Source: Melieria omissa (Eukaryota; Arthropoda; Insecta; Diptera; Ulidiidae). Taken from it: 64,000 nucleotides of DNA. The stretch spans positions 102,373,729 through 102,437,728 of the forward strand of contig OZ020267.1 in assembly GCA_963971225.1 (NCBI GenBank), written 5' to 3'. Under the pieces are notes generated by a model. That model was not told where the DNA came from, ran no database searches, and was given only the letters and a program-made list of their open reading frames with translations. Positions 11,700 through 23,575 of the stretch are shown here, one piece after another. The position numbers and the translations under genes were made by a program. The first letter of the stretch is position 1. The number at the start of each line of letters is the position of its first letter.

Positions 11700-12420
11700 T
11701 AACTGGACCAATAATGGGTTAAGATTTGTTTAAGGGTAGACTCGAAAAAAACATGAACCGATAGGCCTATTGACTTCAAAAATTATAAAAATACTTGAAA
11801 TAAAAAAATTATACACGCGTTTCTCATTATTTTCAAAATCGAAATCTAACTGGATCAACGACGGGTTAAAAGTATGTATGAAGAAACAATTTTTTTGGCC
11901 TTTTAACTTCAAACTTGGTGAAAGTACTTTAAATGTAAAATAACTCGATACGTGTTTTTCATTTTTTCCAAATATTAAAATCGGACGGGGTCAACGACCG
12001 GTTAAAAGTTTGTATGGCGAAACTGTAAAAAAAAATGAATTAACGGGCCCACTGACTTCAAACTTTGTGAAAGTACTCTGAGTGAGAAATAATTTGACAC
12101 GTGTTTTTCACTTTTTTGAAAATCAAAATGTAACGGGGTCAACAATGGGTTAACAGTTTGCATGGAAACACGATTTATTGGTCCTTTTGACATCAAACGT
12201 GGACAAAAAGCATTTAAATCGGGAAATAATTACAATGTTTTTTTCATATTTTTGAAAATCGAAATCTACCGTGGTAAACTAAGGGTTAAGATTTTGTTTA
12301 GAGTAAACGTGAATAACTCATGATTTAAAGGGCCTTTTGACTTCACAATTTTTAGAACCACTTGGCATCAAAGATAATAGACATATGTTTTTATTTAAAT
12401 CAAAATGGGTTCAACCATGC
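11700..12420 (+). repeat. Helitron-internal tandem array 2, about 140-bp units
   Basis: A motif GGGTCAACgAnnGGTTAAaAgTTTGTATG recurs near 11705, 11855, 11990, 12137 and 12275, each followed by TTGACTTCAAACtTGGTGAAAGTACT. There are about five units of 135-150 bp. A related two-unit array lies at 42510-42810 outside this element. Confidence 0.75.
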
Positions 12421-12482
12421 GTTCAAAATATGTATCGGGTGAAAGAAGAGAGCTTGCGTGCGAAGCCGCGGGGCCCAGCTAG

Positions 12483-13185
12483 TCTTATTATAGATCTTAG
12501 TAAAACTAACATAATAAAATATAGAAAACATGAACTTTGGAATAGAGAGGTTTATTGTAATAAAAACAAACTGCAAACATTACTAATTTCTATGATTAGT
12601 TAATGTTAACTAAATGGAAATAATTCGTAAATATGTACTGGTGCACATATGCAATCAATTAATGGTGTATAAAGCGTTTCATTTCTGGGTGTCCGTAAAC
12701 ACCTATAAAATTTAAACCCATATTTCCTACCCACGATTTTTGTAACAAACAGCTATTTCGGAAGTTTTTTAAACCTCAAAACCCATCGTGTTTGCGCCAC
12801 TGTAGTCAATAATGATCACAAATTTTCCCACATATGTGTAAGAGTTTGATTTTCATTCAAAATGTTGACCCAAGTACTTGTCTTCTTCACATTTACTTCA
12901 GCCATTCTAAAGCTTTCCATTTGTCACAATGAAAAGTCAAGAACGTCAACGTCAAACACTCAAAACTTTCTCTTATCATGGTCACAAATAATTAATTTTA
13001 CAATGCTGTCATTGTACTTTTCCAGCTGATTACGGTTTTTTAATTATTTTCAAATACGCAAAACAAGTTCAAATATTTTGATTAACTAAAAATTTCACAA
13101 TACCATTGACTGATTTACAATACTCAGAGCAGTAAACTAATAGATGTGAAGTAACTTAAATCAGTAAAAAAATCTCTGCACTTTT
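12483..13185. other. AT-rich spacer containing one repeat-family fragment
   Basis: No gene. A dispersed-repeat end occupies about 12700-12806. The remainder has no recognised structure. Confidence 0.4.
12700..12806 (-). repeat. Fragment of a dispersed repeat with TACAGTGGCGCA terminus
   Basis: Read on the minus strand it begins TACAGTGGCGCAAACACGAT, then GGGTTTTGAGGTT. This aligns with the repeat at 19440-19612 (TACAGTGGCGCACGCAGAAG, then GGGTTGTGGAGGTT). The family is not recognised. Confidence 0.55.
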
Positions 13186-13426
13186 TTAACCCTTTCGGGA
13201 CTACTGGGATAATACGTCAAGCAAGTTTTTAAGGCCTCTCAACATATATTAATTATTTAGATCTTATGATCCACGAAAGATAATTATTCGAATTATATGT
13301 CTTCGGGTAAAAGGATGATTTGTGAGTATGGAACATAATTTTGTAGCCCAAATTTTCATAGCTTGGGAACATTTCTACCAAGAGTATTTTGTTTTTCAAA
13401 ATTAAACTCCGTCTCGAAAGGGTTAA
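13186..13426. mobile_element. TTAA-flanked MITE, piggyBac-type (copy 1, 241 bp)
   Basis: TTAA at 13186-13189 and 13423-13426. The terminal inverted repeats are CCCTTTCGGGACTACTGGGA and, at the other end, CTCCGTCTCGAAAGGG. There is no coding capacity. The interior is similar to the 156-bp element at 55703-55858 in reverse orientation (shared ATTACTGGgATAATA and TTTTTCAAAATT(T)AA blocks). Confidence 0.8.
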
Positions 13427-16005
13427 ATAACGTCAGCTTCAATTTGTATTTTAGGTATTTTTATATTAAAATTGCAACAATAGCAACAAAGCAGCTGACG
13501 ACTTGTTAGTCGACAACGTCAACAAACGGCTGCACTTTTCTATATTTAAAGTCCGGCAATATTAGCGCACTGACGTCTTTCTGGTGCTATCAAGAGAAAT
13601 GATAAGATTTCCACATAATAATAGATAACTAAGTAGTCGTTATAACAAAAGTAATTGTAATATAAGTGGGTGACAAGGCAACTCGTTAGTGAAAATCAAA
13701 GAAGTTCTACTTAACTTCTGGACACATTGGCTACAATTTTTCACGCTGCACATGTTTGACGGATGTTGAAATATGTTTTGTTGTTGTTTAAACAATTCCG
13801 TCTTTTCTTGTAAAGAATATTTTTATAGAGGCTGCTGTTGGCAATTGATAGCAATCACTCGATGCATGTGTGATGCTCGACGCGTAACATTGACCTATTT
13901 TTCCACTGAATGAAGCCCACAAATACTCGTACAGCTGTAACTAGCAGACGGCATAATAACATCGTAATCAGCTAAAGAAATCTTATTGCATTGTATGAAA
14001 GCGATTGAAAAGTACAAAATTAAGCAACAGTAGCGCCGCGTTGATTGCAAGCAATGTGTGCACTTCCAGTCAAAACATTCTATCCGACGTCGGATTGTAT
14101 TGTGTGGAATTTATAGGCGAGTGGAGGAAATTTGTTTTTGCAATGTGTATGTTTGGAATGTTTGTAAGTCAAAATATTTTGTACATACAAAGCACACAAG
14201 AAATGAGATTTCAGAGAGATTTCAGCGTAGCGCATAATGTGCGTTTGAATTTATGGAAATTGAACAGCTGGTGATGGATGGTGGAATGGTGAGGAAAGAG
14301 GGGCCGAAAGTTGAATTAATGGGCAATTTGAAATTACAAAACAAAAAAAAATTAATCAATGCAATAAAAATTAAGCTAGAGAAGGGAGTTCTTACAACAT
14401 TTTCTTTCTGGCGGCCTAATAGGCCCAATGAAAGTTTATATATATTTGTGGAGGAGTATTCAAACGGCTCTTACCAGTTGTTAAGCAAACTTTATGAGCC
14501 ATAAACTTGCTTTAAATACATTAAATTGAGTTGTTTTAAGACTATGTCTCGAAAATTTTGAAATCGAATTCACTTTAGATTTGGAACTGAAACGATCCGA
14601 ATATTTTCCAATTCTTGATAAAGTTTTGCTCTCAGACCAGAGAGGAAACAGTCCATAAATGAATTACATTTGCTGAAAACGAAAATTGAATTTCTGAATT
14701 TATTGAAAGGACTAATCGATTATCAACGTTTAGAGGACTGAAGTCTTCTGTAGGCATTTTATTTGTAGGAGTTATATAGGAATCAAATTCCCAATAAGAA
14801 CTTCAAATAATGCCGACTGTAGCACCTTTGATGCCTTCAAGTGCTCAGGCAACATGTGCAATTTCTCAGAAAAACCCACGGTGAATGATACAAGTGAAAC
14901 ATTTTTGCAAAAAAACCGATAAGGTACACAAAAACATGCCGTAGCCCCAAATAAACTTGAAGTAGAATAATATAAGAAAGCAATTATAAATTGATAAAGC
15001 AGAATGAAAAAGTCATTCACCAAAATATTTGTTTTTCTATGACCAAAAAAAGTTAAAGCCAACTAACCAAATCGAACGCCGAAATTTGAAATATACAAAA
15101 AAGCAAGAAGACGCCTTAAGTAGAATTTCGACGCACACGACAAATTGCGTCATTTGACGGCAACATCCAGAAATAAAAATGGAAATTCAAACAAAAATAA
15201 ACAAATGAAACTGAAATGCGCATGTGGAACCTGAGGTGTGGCTGAGTAGCTTTCCCAATGCATTGCACTGTCGAGTTGATATTTGCGCGCAGATGATGAG
15301 GAGAAGGAGGAGGAGCAGTGGGCCAGCTGCGCCATGTAATCAAACAGTCGGCCGATCAAAATTATTATGGAAATTTTAGTTGAACGCGGCAGTCAAGAAA
15401 AGCGCACAGTGGGAGTGAAAAATGGCCACAGCAGAGTGTTTACAACAACTCGTTGAATTCATGCGTGTGCCGGCTGTAGCGCAATCCTCAATATGGACCG
15501 CTTACAACGCATAGTCACTGCGAGTTCCTCAATTTGGCCACCAATTAGATATTTTTGGTTTACATTTGGCACAATTTTGTTTGCTTTCTTTCGATTTCTT
15601 GTTGCTTTTTGGTTAGTTTTGCGTGTGTGGTTTCGAAATGAAAAGTGTGTTTCTGGCATCGAAGTGGAACGTATGATTTGTTGCGCCAATTAAAGGGCGT
15701 GTTCCGCATGCACAGCGGACAACGGTCAATGACATTTTTGTAGCAATTTTAGGTGCAATGATTCAGTGGTTTTTAGGCTGAAAATTGCACACAGTAAGAT
15801 TTGAATTAATTTGCCAAGCATGACAAAGAAATATTTCGAATCATTTGCATCATTTGCAACGACTTTTTGTGTGGGGTTTTTTTTAAGTTTTTCGAAAATT
15901 ATAAATCAAATTAGAAAATTTTGTTGAGGCCTTACCTCAATGGTGCCTAGTCACATAGGGAATTGTTTCTATCATATTTTCACGTATGGTTAACTTGAAG
16001 TATGA
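13427..16005. other. Mostly unique noncoding stretch
   Basis: No gene was accepted. A GC-richer island at 15225-15360 is open on the minus strand (MAQLAHCSSSFSSSSARKYQ), but the splice phase does not fit the exon at 2957. The island could be a regulatory element or an exon of something else. AT-rich sequence elsewhere. Confidence 0.35.
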
Positions 16006-16095
16006 ACACTTGGTCGGTGTTCAATGTTGAGTGCATTGGGCCGCGGCTTTGAGAATAGTGGACTCAAGGTTCGAGTCTGCCAACCCAAATGTAGA
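16006..16095 (+). repeat. tRNA-like promoter remnant (possible SINE head)
   Basis: GTTCGAGTC (16067-16075) matches the pol III B-box core GWTCRANNC, about 40 bp after a TTGAGTGCATTGG stretch that loosely resembles an A box. It does not fold into a convincing complete tRNA. Confidence 0.25.
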
Positions 16096-16799
16096 AAAAA
16101 TCAACTGATCTTTCGGCAAATGTCCGCTCAAGAGGAAATAATAAACCTTCGAGTGTCACCTAATTATGATACAAACAGTTGCGTGCTGAACTAAACCTAA
16201 GAGTTTGAAAAACTTCCTTCCATTGAAGGACTCACCCTCATATGAAATTCTCACCTATGAAAAAACTCGCAATGCTTCGTTCAGAATGAACATAAAACTG
16301 TTGGCACCTTCCATTCATTTATTAAAACTTCAATCGACAAGATGAATAGTTGGGAATAGCTCAACCTTAATTTTTACCAAGAAGTATCGTAACATACATA
16401 ACATGTATATCAGTGATGATATTTTTTCATTATTAACGACTTAATAATGCATAAGAACATCGTCCAGAAGCGCAGAAAATCAGGACAAATATTATTTTGC
16501 ACTTTGTAGATTTATATTATAGAAGCTGCGATTAGAAAAAAAAGATTCAAATTTCAAACATATGAATTTTAAACACATGATTCCAAAGATCGAACAGTTT
16601 ATACAGAGAGGATATATATGTACATAGTGTTTTTGTTATCCCAACAGAGAGATAGTGACGTTACACTAATCACAGGAGTTATGTTAGGTTATGTTTAGGT
16701 GGCTGCCTATGTGTGAGATCCACATGGGTCTCTAGTTATATGGCTCCTTGTGATACCACAAATGCCATCCGCAAAGACAGATCCGGCCTGTGACCAACC

Positions 16800-17226
16800 A
16801 GAGCAGATCTAGGGAACTGATCCTGCTATACAAACCCTCCATAGGGATTGTTGTGGAAGTCATCACTGGACAGTGACTCATTGGCCAGCATGCTAACAGA
16901 CTTGGTCTGCCTTTCAACGATTTCTGCAGAAGCTGCAAGGACGAAGACTGCAGAAGACTGTCGAGCACCTGCTCTGTACATGTCCAGCGCTTACAGGAAC
17001 GCATTTCTCATACTTCCGATTCTTGGGGAGGCACTTCCTAAGCTGCTTCCTTATGCAGTGCTTTGCAGACATAGAGAAGTTACCACCGAGCAAGATTTAC
17101 AAATTCATGAGAATCTCTCATAAACCGGAAACGGATAGTTGAAGCCCCCCACCCACATGAGGGGGTTAATGGACCAGAAGACCTAAGTGATGCCCTAGAG
17201 ACGGCCCCTTAACTCACCTACCTAAG
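16800..17226 (+). pseudogene. 3' fragment of an RNase H-bearing non-LTR retrotransposon
   Basis: In shifting frames the plus strand encodes HANRLGLPFNDFCRSCKDED, then a LCTCPAL-type segment and a C-terminal FADIEKLPPSKIYKFMRIS before TAA. The Cys pair, the LC.CPAL motif and the LPPS.I.KF end are the conserved region after RNase H in jockey/I-like second ORFs. The 3' UTR (CCTAAGTGATGCCC ... GGCCCCTTAACTCACCTACC) matches the copy at 35867-36062. There are several frameshifts, and no target duplication was identified. Confidence 0.7.
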
Positions 17227-17819
17227 TACATGTAACGGGTTTTCTAGTGTAATCCAAAATGTCAGCACTGACAAGTCCGTTGTGGGTTAAAGGAACTTCA
17301 ATAATTTTCATATCCTGTCGCACAGTGTTGGTTATAAAACGTATTTTGCAGTTTTGCGTTATTACAATAAATAAAATATATATATTTGTTTTAAACTCGC
17401 TCCACATAATACACACCTGTGTAATTGTTAAAACTAAATGTTCGTTGCTCTGCTATGCTTTCAGACTCCAGTAGGTCACTTTCGATTTTAAATTCTCTCT
17501 GGTCATCACAACCAAACAGCAGTTTTCAAAGCTTAACAGAACGTCGGCTCGTATTTATATTTCACTCGTTGCTTTCGTTTAATCACTACAAATTTTTATA
17601 TATATTTTTTAAATGTAGATTTTAATCGTTAGCTAATAACCAAAGTCGTTGAAACAATAACAATTTCGATGCACAAAGCAAAACTACCAAAACGTTTCCT
17701 TATGCAGCGCGTCGTTGCGTTCGCGTTGAATATTTCGTTGTTTAACCTCAATTTCGTTGCAATGTGAAAAACAAAAACAAAACAAACACACAGATACGAA
17801 AATTTTCTAACGAATTTCC
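17227..17819. other. AT-rich stretch, nothing recognised
   Basis: No gene or repeat was recognised. GC content rises toward the candidate promoter region that begins near 17820. Confidence 0.35.
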
Positions 17820-18230
17820 GCACTCGCTCACGTGAAATGTTCGCAACTTCTCGCCCGTTTTGCTGCCTACAGTTTATTTTTACCGGCGCAGCGTTGCGTT
17901 TGACGTTGCAACAGTTTGTTGCGGTTTTCGTTGCGTTTCTGGCTCAAATCGAGTAAACTGCGCCGAATCAAATAAAACAAAACAAAAACACCCTCGCGCG
18001 CTGAGGTGAGTCTGTGCACTGAAGTAGACGGCGTACTTTTTTTTGCGTGTCTGAAATTATTTGATTTCTTGTCGTCGTGCGCTCGTCGCTTTGTGGTAGG
18101 GCGTCAAGATAATCAAAGAATCATACAAATAACAGCGGAGACAACTACAATTACAAGAACAACAACAGCGAGAACAACAACATTAGCGACAAGTTAAAGG
18201 AAATGCCATCAATGGGCGAAGGAGGTGCGC
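17820..18230 (+). promoter_or_regulatory. Candidate plus-strand promoter and first exon(s)
   Basis: This is a GC-richer island with an E-box CACGTG at 17829-17834. A strong donor-like sequence CTGAG|GTGAGT has its GT at 18005-18006. At 18120-18205 there is a CA-rich leader-like stretch (ACAACAACAGCGAGAACAAC) ending in AAGGAAATGCCATC. The ATG at 18203 opens a 28-codon frame beginning MPSMGEGGAPHECKRRH. The splice site and leader composition suggest a transcription unit, but there is no TATA box or confirmed initiator and no downstream partner exon. This is inference only. Confidence 0.3.
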
Positions 18231-18730
18231 CGCACGAGTGCAAGCGGCGACACCTACACAACGTCAGAGACAGGAAAAGGCACAATTAGCTTTTGGCGCA
18301 ACTGTCACGTCACTGCGCTTCACTTCTTCTGCTTCTTACGCACACACAATCGCACTCGGTGGGGTTTATCTCTGCTTTGTAGCATTCCGAGTGTTGACAA
18401 CAGCGCGTGAGAGCATTCCCGCCACGTATTGGCCCATTCACGCGTCACGTCACTACCGCCGCTCGGACAATGTCGAGCGGTCAGCTGTTGGCCACAAACA
18501 AAACACAACGCACAATTTTTGGTTGCTTCGTGCAACTTTTGATTTTTTTTTAGAGGTTCGCTTGATTTCGGTGTTGAGTGCACAAACGGCGGCGACGGTC
18601 TGCGACAGCGTCTGGTCACAAAAAGCAACGATTTTCATGGGTGTTTTTGCAATGAGCTGCGTTTTTTTCTTTCTTTTATTGTTTTTATTTATTTACTAAT
18701 AATAAAATGCAATGTGGAGGAACGGCAAAG
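18231..18730. other. GC-richer flank of the candidate promoter
   Basis: It contains two TCACGTCACT blocks (near 18306 and 18446) that resemble CRE/ATF half-sites, and a CAGCTG E-box near 18482. Open frames on both strands here look like composition effects rather than genes. Confidence 0.3.
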
Positions 18731-18859
18731 TGAGCTGAAATATTTCATATCGCACACATTTAACAGGCGTTTGACGTTATTCGATGCATTGCGGCGATCA
18801 AATCAACACTCAAGGAAAAAAATTAGTAAACATACAAACAAATACGATTTTTTTAAAGC

Positions 18860-20020
18860 CATCTCTTAACCCTTTATTGGCTAAGCATACATCTGAATCA
18901 TACATATCGCTGTTGAATTTGGTCATTTGAAGAATATTTAGAAGACGTTTAAGATTTAAAGTTTGTCGTAACTGAGATCTGAAATTGCGAGTTCAACCAA
19001 AAAACTCCAGGTTCTTCTAGACTTCTGGTGGTTTTCTTCCAGCGTTCTTCAAGCTTTGTTCCAGTTCTTAGCTGCATTGCACAGTTGGCCCAAAACAAAT
19101 ACGTCTTGAGTTGTATTTGCCCACAAATTTCCGGGTTGATATAAAAATTATCTTAAAATACTACAAAACTGTATTGAAAACTGTCCTTAGTGGTAGTTTC
19201 AGCAGAATTTTTAATAGAAGAAGCAGACTTGGCCAGGTCTAACGTATGAATGAAATTCCGGTAGAAAAGAAGTTCGAGTTGGAGGTCGATGACGAAGAGG
19301 GAGACCACGTCTTCGGTGGAAGGACCAAGTTGAAGGTACCTTCTTTCGGAATGACCAACCGGAGAAGGCGCTCACAAAGTAGAGGCGCTTGGAGAAAACT
19401 CTTACAGCAGTTCAATGGCGAACTGGGGGTTCAACCAATAAAAAAATGGCGAAGTAAAATATGGTTTAAAATGGAATCGGGCTCAAAAGTTGTGCGCAAA
19501 ACCCCCTAAAATGAAATCCTGAATACCCTTCGAAGTCATATTTTGTACCAGAAATGTTTGTGTTTGAAGGGTTTGAACCTCCACAACCCTTCTGCGTGCG
19601 CCACTGTAAGTAAGTAGTTTTTAGTGGACGTTTTAATGTAACCCGCACCAAATTTCATTGCGATTTTTCACTTCTTTGTAAGTTTTCATGTGTCTCGCAC
19701 AGTTACCAGACAGATGGATATTTTTATAAACTTCTAAAGGGATTGTAATCAAAATTCATTGACGGTAGGTCCAGGGTTTTCTAGGTTGCTTCTAGCTTTC
19801 CTCTGGTTCTTCGTAGCTACATTACAAAGTTAGGGCAAAACTATTCTCCGGGTTAATATACACAAATTTTTTTAAAATACCACGTAACCATGTTTAGAAA
19901 AGTCCTTGGTGGGATTTTTAATATCAATGGTCACAATTGTTGCGATGGTTAAACTTTTTTTGAAGTTTTCATGCATCTTACACAGTTGGCAGACAGACTA
20001 ACATCTTTATGGATATTTTC
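18860..20020. repeat. Diverged segmental duplication, about 750 bp apart
   Basis: CAGGTTCTTCTAGACTTCTGG ... CCAGTTCTTAGCTGCATTGC ... TTTCCGGGTTGATATA (about 19010-19150) corresponds to CAGGGTTTTCTAGGTTGCTT ... CTGGTTCTTCGTAGCTACAT ... TCTCCGGGTTAATATA (about 19770-19865). A second pair, GTTTTCATG(T/C)(G/A)TCT ... CACAGTT, lies at about 19682 and 19967. Confidence 0.55.
19440..19612 (-). repeat. Fragment of the TACAGTGGCGCA dispersed repeat
   Basis: On the minus strand it begins TACAGTGGCGCACGCAGAAG at 19612 and contains AGGATTTCATTTTAGGGGG followed by TTGCGCACAACTTTTGA. It matches 12700-12806 at its end, and 41965-42062 in its interior (AGGATTTCATTTGCGAGGAG). Confidence 0.6.
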
Positions 20021-21365
20021 AAAAGGATCTTCATGACAATATACAGAAAGGGAGACAGATATGAGTACCAATTTCCAATACAAGTTCTAAAAACTGGGTC
20101 TTTCATAAGCGTTGTGTAACTACTGAACAAATGAGACAATAAGTTTTAGATAAGAAGATAATCCTTCCGAATAAGAAGATTGATTGTGTTTCGTAGGTGG
20201 GGCGCCAGAAATTGTTCTCAATATTCCAATTTCTAGCCCTTGAGTACCAACCACAAATTTCACTGTATATTTCAGAACAGTTTATTGTTCTATGAAATTA
20301 TATTCCAACTAATAAGTCATGGCTTCCTTTAAGATTGACAACTATAGTTCAGTTCCGTCCTAATGATTTTGAAAAAATTATATACATATACGATTTTTTA
20401 GAAAAAAGACCAAACACAGTTGTGTTGAAGTTCTCAAAGGGCTAAAGTAGAAGTTTCAGAAGCTTTAAAAAATGTATTGTAGAATTTATTAATGTTTAAA
20501 AAACAAAAAGTTTTGATCTTGAGTAAGACCATCTAACTATTGGAATTTCGTCTAACCTTCAGAAGGCAGGAAATTATTCTACTTTTTTAAATGTTTTGTA
20601 AAAAGGATGCCTTATTTTTTCATTCATCCGGCCGTAATTCATCCCGAATACACCAAAAAGTCTTACTTTATATTTAATATTAAAAACCGAAAATTTATAT
20701 AATTTAACTAACATTTTATTTTATGTTCCCGACACTCACTAATACCAAAACAAATTCTTATCACCAACAAAACACAATAAAGTAGTTGAAGGCATAAAAT
20801 GACCAGCGGAAAATATTAAAAAAAATTAAAAATAAATGTGCACTCATACAAAAATGATTACGTAGAGGCAATGTGAATGAACGTGTAGTTTACATATGAA
20901 TATATGTAAATATTGAATTTGTGTGTGTGTGTTTGTATTTGTGTGATAATGCAAACGATCGAAAACGAACGTGAAGTACAAAATTTGCTACAGTAAATTT
21001 ACTTTGCTTTTTATTGTTGTTTGCTGTTGTTGTGTGATTTGTTGCTATTAATTGTCGGTTAATTATTTTCAAAAGAACGGATTACTTAGTCACTTTCTTA
21101 CTTTCACTAAAATTTGTATATAATTTATGGACAATGGTTTGATAGCTTTTAGTAAAATATCTTATTTATATATCTTTATGTCGTAATAAAAGTTTTATGG
21201 GACTAATTTCAAAATCTAAATGGTAGCTGCAGTGCGATTCACGCCAAAATATAGTCTAGTCTATAGTCTAGAAATTTCAATTAAGTTCGAATGCATGTTC
21301 AGTGGGTAATTAAAACAAGTGTAACCTTTGTTGTTTAGTGTGACTACGCTCTAAAGAATCCATCA
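20021..21365. other. AT-rich stretch, nothing recognised
   Basis: No gene. A short TAGTCTAGTCTATAGTCTAG at 21252-21271 is the same pentamer type, in the opposite orientation, as the array at 6962-7428. Confidence 0.4.
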
Positions 21366-21900
21366 ATGCTGGTAGGGGTCCACATTCGATGGATTCCCTG
21401 CTTGTTCAACTTGCTCCAAATGAAAAATGTTTGAATAATCCGTCTGATAGCTGGCAGAGGTCAACATTTGATTGATTCCCAACCACATCCAAGTCATGAC
21501 CTCTCCGGAGAAGTTAAGAAAAGGTGATGCGACGAGAAAAACCCATTCAAGCCAAAGAAATATCAACTTATCAAAAGCGACTTATTCTGATCCTAACCTT
21601 ACTTTCTTGAAGCATATTCAAAATTCAGAGAAGTTCAACTTATCCTCCTCGACTTTTTGCAATTTTAGTAATTTTGTTTAATCCGTAAATAGTCCATCTG
21701 GTAGCTAGCAAAGGTCAACATTTGATTTGTTCCCAAAGGTGATGCGACGAGAAAATCCCATTCAAGCCGAAAAAATGTTCTTATCGAAAGCAACTTATTC
21801 TGATCCCAACCTTACTTTCTTTAAGCATATCCAACATGCAGAGATGTTCAACTTATCCTTCTCGACTTTTTGTAAGTTTAGTAATTTTCTTAATATGTGA
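21366..21900. repeat. Tandem duplication, about 250-bp unit, 2 to 2.5 copies
   Basis: TCTGaTAGCTgGCAgAGGTCAACATTTGAT recurs at about 21443 and 21698. GGTGATGCGACGAGAAAA recurs at about 21523 and 21737. CTTATTCTGATCC(T/C)AACCTT recurs at about 21582 and 21796. The copies differ by substitutions and by about 40 bp missing from the second. Confidence 0.8.
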
Positions 21901-22849
21901 ATAGTTGTTAGGCATCTCATTTTATTTTGCTTAAATATAAACTTCAATTCCAAAATGTGATTCCAAATTTATTTAAAATTTAATTTTATCTCAAACGTGT
22001 TACTGTTTTAAGATCAACTTTTAATGTCAATGTCAGAGAGGAAAAGCATACAAAAACCACCAAAGTCTAAAATGAGAACAACATTTAATAATAACTTAGT
22101 TATTTATGTAAGACCGAAATACTAATTACCACAATGAAGGCTAAGCCACGTTGCGATTGGGCACGTCGAGCGCTGAAAAAACAACAACTTGAATGGCGGC
22201 CAGCAAATGTTAGCAAATGCAAAGCTCGAGTCAAACGAAAAGTGGGCGTTGTGTGGCAGAAATTGAAATGCGAGAAAAAAATCAGCTTGAAATTCAAATT
22301 GTATCAAGTTGAAAGGAAGTGTTGGAAAAATGTGATGCAAAGCAAAACACTCCAAGCATTTCCCTAATTTGAATTTTACATATATATAATAAACACTTTT
22401 ATGTATGTATAGTATATATAAATAATTTAATATATTAAAAATTAATAATAAACTTACACATGAATAAAGAAACAATTAAAGAAATGTAAAAGAAAATACG
22501 GAAGTCTTATTGACGTTTGTGAAATTGCATTTCAATGGAAATGAAAATTTTCTTTCATAGGAAAAAATTGTATAAAAAGTGCATAAAAGTGTGAAAAATT
22601 GCATAGTCAGGTCGGAAATTCAATGAGAAATGATGAATAATTTTTAATTACAAAAATTGGCTAGTAAAAGTGCAATGAAAATGAGTCAATGAAGTTAAAC
22701 TCGCGGTTAGTCAGTGGTTGCTTTAGTGAAGTAAAAATCAGTAAAAAGTGTCTTTATGTGGGGGAATACAAAATAAAGACAATAATAGTGACAAAGGTCA
22801 GTGTAAGTTATGGACATATGTATATTGCTACTTTATATATCTATCTATC
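21901..22849. other. AT-rich stretch, nothing recognised
   Basis: No gene or repeat was recognised. A GC-richer, possibly functional segment lies at 22130-22260, but neither strand gives a convincing protein. Confidence 0.35.
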
Positions 22850-23575
22850 TTTGATATTGATTGTGCCCGAATCGAGGGATCAGTTCAAAGCAAAGGATTA
22901 CAAGTTCGTCTTCCAACGAAAAACGAAAACGTAAAAATCGAGGAACCATTTCCACTTAATCCTGTCAACGCGATTGGAATCGTTGCGTTGGGATTGTCAA
23001 AATCATTAAATGAAAACAAATGACAAAAAAATATCTGCGTAGTTGCCAAAAAACAACAATTTATTATTATTTTGTAAAACTTAGCTCTTATTTGAATAAA
23101 TTCCTCAAAATTTAAATCAAATCAAATATAAATTACAGGCGTTTTTGTTATACGCAGCCAACTTCAACCGCTAACGCCTTGTCAATATTGGAAATTCGAA
23201 TAGCGCAGCGTCAGAGCGTTTCAATTGCGGTTTGCCCCATACAATTTGTATGGGCATGAAGCAATTTTGACAGTTGCTTGCCGCTGACGCTCCAATTTAG
23301 GTTTGGCTGTAAGTTCGTTTTCAAACGATCGAATCTTTAACCACATTTTTTTTTTATCTATTGTGTCCAAATCGAAAGACCATAGTTTCCGTTTAATGCT
23401 ATAGACGGTATTGGATTTTTATGACTTTAAAGCAAAAGATAACAAGTTTGTTTTTCAACGATGCAATCGTTATTTATATTTCCCTGTGATCTATTGTGTC
23501 TAAATCGACAGATCACACTCTCCGTTTAACCCTGTCGTCACAAATAACATTGGATTACTTTGAATCCAACGATAT
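22850..23575. repeat. Degenerate tandem repeat around an internal palindrome
   Basis: TATTGTGTCcAAATCGAaAGA(C/T)CA occurs at about 23359 and 23492, with a third diverged copy at about 22855 (TTGATTGTGCCCGAATCGAG). AAAGCAAAgGATtACAAGTTcGT is shared by about 22888 and 23430. Confidence 0.5.
23153..23312. repeat. Imperfect palindrome / MITE-like element
   Basis: The outer arms are ACGCAGCCAACTTCAACC and its near complement ending AGGTTTGGCTGTA. Inner arms are AGCGTCAGAGCG and CCGCTGACGCT. The centre is CATACAATTTGTATG. No clear target duplication is present, so the element class is undetermined. Confidence 0.5.

Larger units (their letters stand above)
10402..12482 (+). mobile_element. Nonautonomous Helitron (2081 bp)
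   Basis: The 5' terminus is TCTATATATATAAAAATGAA and the 3' terminus ends GCGGGGCCCAGCTAG, preceded by a short GC-rich stem (GCTTGCGTGCGAAGC). The flanking bases are A (10401) and T (12483), the insertion signature between A and T without target duplication. No RepHel protein is encoded. The interior consists of two different tandem arrays. An internal TTGACTGACTGATTGATTG block near 11424 followed by CGCTCAGCCCAAACCGCTG (11460-11478) resembles Helitron 5' subterminal sequence, so the element may be a chimera of two Helitrons sharing one 3' end. Confidence 0.88.

Noticed and set aside
15116..15359. Minus-strand Ser-rich frame MAQLAHCSSSFSSSSARKYQ as an upstream exon
   Set aside because: The donor CAG|GTTCC is weak and leaves phase 0. 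The frame that would leave the phase 1 required by the exon at 2957 has an immediate stop and no ATG.
16006..16095. A functional tRNA gene
   Set aside because: Only the B-box core fits. The acceptor and anticodon stems cannot be paired convincingly.
19246..19509. 87-codon plus-strand frame rich in Lys/Arg/Glu
   Set aside because: It overlaps an identified repeat fragment (19440-19612) read on the other strand, and no homologous domain is recognisable.
18866..20453. A fifth CCCTTTC TTAA element starting at TTAACCCTTTATTGGC
   Set aside because: No matching inverted end with TTAA was found. The nearest AAAGGGCTAA at about 20435 does not pair beyond six bases.
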